Shown here: in pieces, positions 59,495 to 64,000 of the stretch
Layout: each line of letters begins with the position of its first letter
How positions within the stretch are numbered: the first letter of the stretch is position 1
Program-made: the position numbers and the translations under genes
The notes under the pieces: model-generated
Seen by the model: the letters and a program-made list of their open reading frames with translations, nothing else
What the model was told of the DNA's origin: nothing
Database searches by the model: none
From: Saprospiraceae bacterium
GTDB taxonomy: Bacteria > Bacteroidota > Bacteroidia > Chitinophagales > Saprospiraceae
Reading direction: 5' to 3'
Assembly (NCBI GenBank): GCA_019187365.1
Contig: JABARE010000013.1
Coordinates: 1-64,000, forward strand
DNA length: 64,000 nucleotides

Positions 59495-61791
59495 CAGTTT
59501 ACAAATTCCGACATGTATTTGAGGCGGATGAGCCGTATCTCCTCAAAGGTAATGTCCTCTTCCTTCAACGCGCGGTAGGCATCTTCCAAAGAATCAGAAT
59601 CCGCGCCTTTGAAATATTCGTAGATATCTTCCTTCGAGTATTCATCGACATTGTCGTTGATGTAGTAGTCGATGTTGATGCGGGTGCCGGAGGCAACGAT
59701 CATGTTGAGTTCGTCCATCAGGTCCTCCATGCTCATCTGCAGGTTGCGGGCGATGTCTTCAAGTGGAATTTTCTTATCAATGAAGCGGATGATCTCCACT
59801 TTATTGCGCGATTTGTCGGCGACCTGCCTGAAAATAAAATCGTCGGGGCGTTCGATCTCATTTTCCTCCACATACCGGATGATGAAGTCGAGAAAGGGCT
59901 GGCCATAGCGTTCCGCCTTACCCCGGTTGACGCCCGAGATCTTGCAAAGGTCTTCTATGGTCACCGGATAGCGCGTGGCCATTTCTTCGAGGGAAGGATC
60001 AAAGAAAACGACCCAGGGCTTGACCTTGTGTTTGCGTGCCACATCGAGCCGGATCTCCTTCAGCATGTTAAACAGATTCTGGTCCAGTGCAGCGCCTTGT
60101 GCAGGTCCACTTTCGTCGTCCACGATGGCCGTTGTATCGGAATAGTCGTGGTTCATGCTGATCTGCAGGGCATGAGGCTTTTTAATAAAGTCCTCGCCCT
60201 GTTTGCTCAGGCGAAGAATCCCATAGGTTTCTATGTCTTTGATGACCAGGTTGAGCAGTATGCTCTGCCGGAAGAGCGAATACCAGAATTGGGCACCCTT
60301 CGCCTCGCCTTTGGCAAAATATTCGTGTTTGTCGAGGTCATAGTCGAGGATGTCTTTGGTCCTGACACCACAGAGGAATTCGACGAGGGTTTTAATACCG
60401 AAATTTTGGTTGAGCGACTGGATGGTGCGCAAGGCCAGCGACATCTCCTCCCGCGCTTCGATCAGTGGTTTGGGATTCCGGCAATTGTCGCACATACTTT
60501 TGCAGCTGGCCGCTTCGAAGGCTTCTCCAAAATAGTGCAACACAAATTTGCGCCTGCAGACGGAACTCTCCACATATGCCTCCATTTCGTCGAGCAGTTG
60601 AGCGCCCATATCGCGTTCGGAGGCGGGTTTATCACGAAGGAATTTTTCGAGGCGCAGTAAATCCGCATTGGCAAAAAAGGCGAAGCAGTCGCCGGCCATT
60701 CCGTCGCGTCCTGCCCTGCCCGTCTCCTGATAATAATTTTCCAGGCTTTTGGGGATATCGAAATGTATGACAAAGCGCACGTCGGGTTTGTCGATGCCCA
60801 TTCCAAAGGCGATCGTTGCACAGATCACGTCGATCTGTTCCATGAGAAAGTCGTCCTGCACCTGTGTCCGAGCCTTGGCTTCCATGCCTGCATGATAAGG
60901 CGATGCTTTGATGCCGTTGATCTGCAACAACTGGGCTATGTCCTCCGTCGTTTTCCGGGCCTGAACGTAGATGATGCCGGATTGTCCGGAACGCGATTTG
61001 ACGATCTGCACGATCTGGCGGACAGCCTGGTCGCGGCTCAGCTTGGGACGCACCTCGTAATAGAGGTTTGGGCGATTAAAAGAAGAAATGAAAATTGCCG
61101 GCTCCTGCATTTCCAGGCTCTTGATCACGTCGACCTGTACTTTCGGGGTTGCCGTGGCCGTCAGGGCAATGATTGGAATGTGCCGGTTCAGGGAATTGAT
61201 CATGTCGCGAATTCTCCGGTAGTCGGGACGGAAATCGTGTCCCCATTCCGAGATGCAGTGGGCCTCATCAACGGCGATAAAGGACAGGTCCACCGAATTG
61301 AGGAATTCAATCGTCTCCTCTTTTTGAAGGGTTTCCGGGGCGACGTACAGCAATTTGGTCTTGCTGCGCACAATGTCATCTTTGACCTGCTTGATCTCTG
61401 CGCGGTTCAGGGATGAGTTCAGGAAATGCGCAATTTCGTCCGTCTGCCCGTATCCCCGAATCGAATCGACCTGATTTTTCATCAGGGCGATGAGCGGTGA
61501 GATGACGATGGCTGTACCGGGCATCATCAGTGCAGGCAATTGGTAACAAAGAGACTTACCCCCTCCTGTTGGCATGATGACGAAGCAATCCTTACCGTTG
61601 AGCAGGCTGAGGATGATCTTTTCCTGGCTGTCTTTAAAGCCGTCAAAACCAAAATGAAATTTTAACGCCTCCAGGACGTCTGCTTTGGTCGGTATTTTCT
61701 TTTGTGTCAGTGGCTGCACAGCAGTAGGTTGTTTTGGAAATGGTTCTTCAGGCGTTATGTACAATGGATAATCCGGAGTTTCCTTTTGCAC
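59494..61791 (-). CDS. recQ: ATP-dependent DNA helicase RecQ
   Basis: 765 aa. A 35-residue N-terminal extension precedes the helicase core: Walker A PTGGGKS near residue 74, DEAH at 175-178 (AVDEAHCISEWGHDFRPDY), ALTATATPKV and the motif VI region QETGRAGRDG. The RQC zinc cysteines follow (SVCRRKFVLHYFGE; CKSMCDNC), then an HRDC-like region and a long acidic C-terminal tail (to residue 765), longer than E. coli RecQ. It unwinds recombination and repair intermediates 3' to 5'. It heads the recQ-aroQ-aroB-PBP series. Confidence 0.96.
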   Translation of the reverse strand: MQKETPDYPLYITPEEPFPKQPTAVQPLTQKKIPTKADVLEALKFHFGFDGFKDSQEKIILSLLNGKDCFVIMPTGGGKSLCYQLPALMMPGTAIVISPLIALMKNQVDSIRGYGQTDEIAHFLNSSLNRAEIKQVKDDIVRSKTKLLYVAPETLQKEETIEFLNSVDLSFIAVDEAHCISEWGHDFRPDYRRIRDMINSLNRHIPIIALTATATPKVQVDVIKSLEMQEPAIFISSFNRPNLYYEVRPKLSRDQAVRQIVQIVKSRSGQSGIIYVQARKTTEDIAQLLQINGIKASPYHAGMEAKARTQVQDDFLMEQIDVICATIAFGMGIDKPDVRFVIHFDIPKSLENYYQETGRAGRDGMAGDCFAFFANADLLRLEKFLRDKPASERDMGAQLLDEMEAYVESSVCRRKFVLHYFGEAFEAASCKSMCDNCRNPKPLIEAREEMSLALRTIQSLNQNFGIKTLVEFLCGVRTKDILDYDLDKHEYFAKGEAKGAQFWYSLFRQSILLNLVIKDIETYGILRLSKQGEDFIKKPHALQISMNHDYSDTTAIVDDESGPAQGAALDQNLFNMLKEIRLDVARKHKVKPWVVFFDPSLEEMATRYPVTIEDLCKISGVNRGKAERYGQPFLDFIIRYVEENEIERPDDFIFRQVADKSRNKVEIIRFIDKKIPLEDIARNLQMSMEDLMDELNMIVASGTRINIDYYINDNVDEYSKEDIYEYFKGADSDSLEDAYRALKEEDITFEEIRLIRLKYMSEFVN

Positions 61792-62056
61792 TCAACTGAA
61801 TTGCTACCTGCCAAAAAGCGGCAAGTGAACCTGTCAGTTCGGCAATAGGTGCAAAGGACGCAGTTTTCTTTCCCCGGTAAGTCACCTCGTTTTATCGTGG
61901 ACTTGCATCAACATAAGCCATGCCGGAGAAAGCTGGAAACCCGTCAACTTTCTTGCAGATTCGAAAAATACGGAGTTTTACATGAACAGCGCATTCTGCT
62001 ATTGGTTTTTTACATTTCTTTTACAAATATTTTAAAGCCATTAATAAGTAAACGAC
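61792..62056. other. Divergent intergenic region recQ / PLP decarboxylase
   Basis: 265 nt between divergent starts. The part near the decarboxylase gene is AT-rich (about 61985-62050) and contains TACATTTC, a one-mismatch -7 element, but no full promoter could be fitted on either strand. No other feature was seen. Confidence 0.4.
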
Positions 62057-63541
62057 ATGAGTCCGCAAGACAACCTCCCTTTTCTCGAGCAACAGCTTGC
62101 CGCTTTGGAGCCCGAAGCCAGGTCATTGGAACCGGATGCCCGGCAGCGCGCCGAATGGATGGCCCAGCTTCAGCGCGAAACCGACGCCTTCATCGGAGGG
62201 CTTGAGCACGGCAAGGCTTACCGCAAAGCAGGGCCCATGACCGGCATCCTGGAGTCCTTGCGCCAAATGACGGGGCCGGTTCCTCTGGATGAAGTCCTTT
62301 ACGAATTGAGGGAGGGCATGCTGGCCAAAGGGCTCAACCCTGCGTCCGGAGGGCACCTGGCCTACATTCCTGGAGGCGGTATCTTTGCCGGGGCGATGGG
62401 CGATTTCCTCGCTGCCGTGTACAACCAATACGCGGGGGTGTATTATGGAGGGCCTGGTGCTGTCAAGATCGAAAACGAATTGCTGCGATGGCTTTGTCGT
62501 ATGATGGCTTATCCGGCCGGCAGCCTTGGCAACCTCACCAGCGGTGGTTCCGTGGCCAACCTCATTGCCCTGGTGACCGCCCGGGAGGCCCATGGTCTCC
62601 AGGTATCAGACCTTGCCAAATGCTGCATTTACCTTACCAGCCAGGTACACCACTGTGTGCACAAAGCCATCCGGATCGCCGGCCTCTCCTCAGTCAGGAT
62701 CCAGACCATCCCAACCGACAGCCATTTTCGCATGGATTCGGAAATGCTGCAACGCCAGGTTGCACAGGACCGGATGGCAGGACTCCGCCCCTTTCTGGTC
62801 GTTGCATCTGCCGGAACCACCGACACCGGGGCCATAGACCCCCTGGATGCCATTGCAGACTGCTGTGTGGCAAACGGAATCTGGTTCCACGTCGACGCTG
62901 CTTATGGTGGTTTTTTCGCATTGAGCCGGCTGTCTTACCCCAACGGCAAAAAAGTCAGCGAGGTCTTTCGGGGACTTTCCCGCTCAGACAGCGTGGCCAT
63001 TGATCCTCATAAAGGACTTTTCCTTCCCTACGGGCTCGGCGCTGTGCTCATCCGGGATGTGGCCTCCCAATATAAGGCACATTATTACCGTGCAGCCTAC
63101 ATGCAGGATGCTTTTGCTGCCCAGGAGGAACTCAGTCCTGCTGACCTCTCTCCGGAAATGACCAAACACTTCCGGGGCCTCCGCCTTTGGCTGCCACTGA
63201 GGTTATACGGACTGGCTCCCTTCGTCGCCAACCTCGACGAGAAAATCCTGTTGTGCAGATACTTTTACCATAAGGTGCAGGCCATGGGACTCGAGACCGG
63301 CCCCTATCCCGATACATCGATCTGCATTTTCCGCTTTGCCCCACCTGGCGAAGACGCCAACGAGGCTACGCGGGCCCTGCTCGACCGCGTGGTCGATGAT
63401 GGCCGCGTTTTTCTGTCGTCGACCACGCTCGAAGGCCAATTTTGGATCCGGCTCGCCGTATTGAGCTTCCGCACCCACCTTTCAACCATAAAAATCTGCC
63501 TAGAGGTGCTGCAAAATGCCTTGAACAGCAGCAAATTCTGA
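62057..63541 (+). CDS. Pyridoxal-phosphate-dependent (aromatic-L-amino-acid-type) decarboxylase
   Basis: 494 aa. Group II decarboxylase signature: GHLAYIPGGGIFAGAMGDFLAA, NLTSGGSVANLIAL, VVASAGTTDTGAIDPL, the PLP-site VDAAYGG and AIDPHKGLFLPYG with the Schiff-base lysine near residue 322. Members decarboxylate tyrosine, tryptophan, DOPA or glutamate to amines; some catalyse aldehyde synthesis. No transporter or regulator is adjacent, so the substrate is open. Cytoplasmic, monocistronic. The rpsF promoter starts 16 nt after its stop. Confidence 0.94.
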   Translation: MSPQDNLPFLEQQLAALEPEARSLEPDARQRAEWMAQLQRETDAFIGGLEHGKAYRKAGPMTGILESLRQMTGPVPLDEVLYELREGMLAKGLNPASGGHLAYIPGGGIFAGAMGDFLAAVYNQYAGVYYGGPGAVKIENELLRWLCRMMAYPAGSLGNLTSGGSVANLIALVTAREAHGLQVSDLAKCCIYLTSQVHHCVHKAIRIAGLSSVRIQTIPTDSHFRMDSEMLQRQVAQDRMAGLRPFLVVASAGTTDTGAIDPLDAIADCCVANGIWFHVDAAYGGFFALSRLSYPNGKKVSEVFRGLSRSDSVAIDPHKGLFLPYGLGAVLIRDVASQYKAHYYRAAYMQDAFAAQEELSPADLSPEMTKHFRGLRLWLPLRLYGLAPFVANLDEKILLCRYFYHKVQAMGLETGPYPDTSICIFRFAPPGEDANEATRALLDRVVDDGRVFLSSTTLEGQFWIRLAVLSFRTHLSTIKICLEVLQNALNSSKF

Positions 63542-63556
63542 AAAAATGGAACTTCT

Positions 63557-63588
63557 TTTGGGGGACTAAGGAAAACTGTTTACCTTTG
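63557..63588 (+). promoter_or_regulatory. Bacteroidota-type promoter of rpsF
   Basis: TTTG (63557-63560) and TACCTTTG (63581-63588) with a 20-nt spacer match the consensus fully. The predicted start is near 63595, giving a leader of about 23 nt. Ribosomal protein promoters of this phylum often end in CTTTGCA as here. Confidence 0.85.
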
Positions 63589-63617
63589 CAGCCCTTAAAA
63601 TTTCTTTACATCAGTTT

Positions 63618-64000
63618 ATGCGCCATTTTGAAGTGAGCTTCATCGTAGATCCAGTGCTGTCGGGCGATGAGGTGCAATCGACAGCAAAAGCATACTGCGA
63701 TATGCTGAGTGCGGAAGGGGCCAAAATCGTCCACATCGACGAAATGGGCCTGCGCCAACTCGCCTACCCCCTCAACAAGCGAAATACCGGCTTGTATTAC
63801 TGTGTCGAATTCGCCACCGAAAGTCCTACCATGATCGCTAAGGTGGAACTGGCCATGAAACGGGACGACCGCATTCTGCGTTTCCTCACCGTCAAACTCG
63901 ACAAGTACGGCATCAAGTACAACGAAGACAAGAGGGCTGGCAAGATCGGTCGTAAAAACCGCAAGGAAAAGCCGGTTGAAGTGGTATCGCGTCCAGCCGC
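63618..64000 (+). CDS. rpsF: 30S ribosomal protein S6, partial at window end
   Basis: 127 codons are visible from ATG 63618 and the frame runs off the window with no stop. The translation begins MRHFEVSFIVDPVLSGDEVQ and contains MGLRQLAYPLNKRNTGLYYC and RFLTVKLDKYGIKYNED, clear bS6 sequence, followed by a basic tail (GRKNRKEKP) past the usual domain end. S6 binds S18 and 16S rRNA in the platform of the small subunit. rpsR and rplI probably follow outside the window. Confidence 0.96.
   Translation, partial: MRHFEVSFIVDPVLSGDEVQSTAKAYCDMLSAEGAKIVHIDEMGLRQLAYPLNKRNTGLYYCVEFATESPTMIAKVELAMKRDDRILRFLTVKLDKYGIKYNEDKRAGKIGRKNRKEKPVEVVSRPA

Noticed and set aside
1..64000. CRISPR array, tRNA or rRNA genes, intact IS elements, prophage
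   Set aside because: No regularly spaced repeats, cloverleaf sequences, rRNA segments, transposase motifs or phage structural genes were seen on either strand.

Overview
The window looks like the chromosome of a member of the Bacteroidota, most probably Saprospiria-like. The evidence is four cargo proteins of the type IX secretion system (three with type A C-terminal tails, one with a type B gliding-motility tail), Bacteroidota-type promoters (TTTG, 19-20 nt, TAnnTTTG), an absence of clear Shine-Dalgarno sequences, many SPII lipoproteins, DUF1501/DUF1800 and LptC/CNNM pairs, and a PadR-PspC pair. Apart from the left end it is ordinary chromosome with few mobile remains. No tRNA, rRNA, CRISPR array or intact insertion sequence was seen. 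This assignment is by family recognition only.

Layout. 1-2.1 kb: a decayed tyrosine-recombinase N-terminus, a nested set of inverted repeats and about 850 nt without recognisable genes. 2.1-8.3 kb: gltX and a beta-CASP metallo-hydrolase, a polysaccharide deacetylase, a GH16 glucanase coupled to an RsmI-like methyltransferase, and scpA. 8.3-13 kb: a DUF5682 protein with a MoxR AAA+ ATPase, then a lipoprotein. 13-19.7 kb: secreted proteins: a haloperoxidase-like lipoprotein with substituted catalytic residues, a large T9SS metalloprotease whose signal peptide is out of frame across a CAATT pentanucleotide repeat, and a second T9SS protein. 19.8-29.3 kb: housekeeping genes (cvpA, obg, adk, asparaginase, NlpC/P60, nitrilase, rplY, prs, SET, CNNM, lptC). 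29.3-36.8 kb: a T9SS type B protein, pssA-purS-rsmI, and an MBOAT/SGNH O-acetylation pair. 36.9-41 kb: a nitroreductase divergent from a DtxR/MntR-family regulator that leads a metal-uptake cassette (binding protein and ATPase, no permease), then padR-pspC. 41-48 kb: lipid kinase, ROK kinase, DUF4139 protein and the DUF1501/DUF1800 pair. 48-55 kb: lipoprotein, amidohydrolase, DUF1015, GbsR-like regulator, gcvT, and a HEAT-cyclophilin lipoprotein. 55-61.8 kb: recQ-aroQ-aroB-PBP1A with overlapping ends. 62-64 kb: a PLP decarboxylase and the start of rpsF, cut by the window end.

Points of most interest. (1) The pentanucleotide repeat in the protease signal peptide: six copies leave the ATG out of frame and seven or four would restore it, as in contingency loci. 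(2) The palindrome AACGAACGTTCGTT, present three times exactly and several times in degenerate form, mostly at gene ends, and encoding Leu-Thr-Asn-Val-Arg-stop on both strands. (3) The MoxR-DUF5682 pair without its usual partners. (4) A metal ABC cassette whose permease gene is missing exactly where a degenerate copy of that palindrome lies. (5) A haloperoxidase homologue lacking two signature residues.
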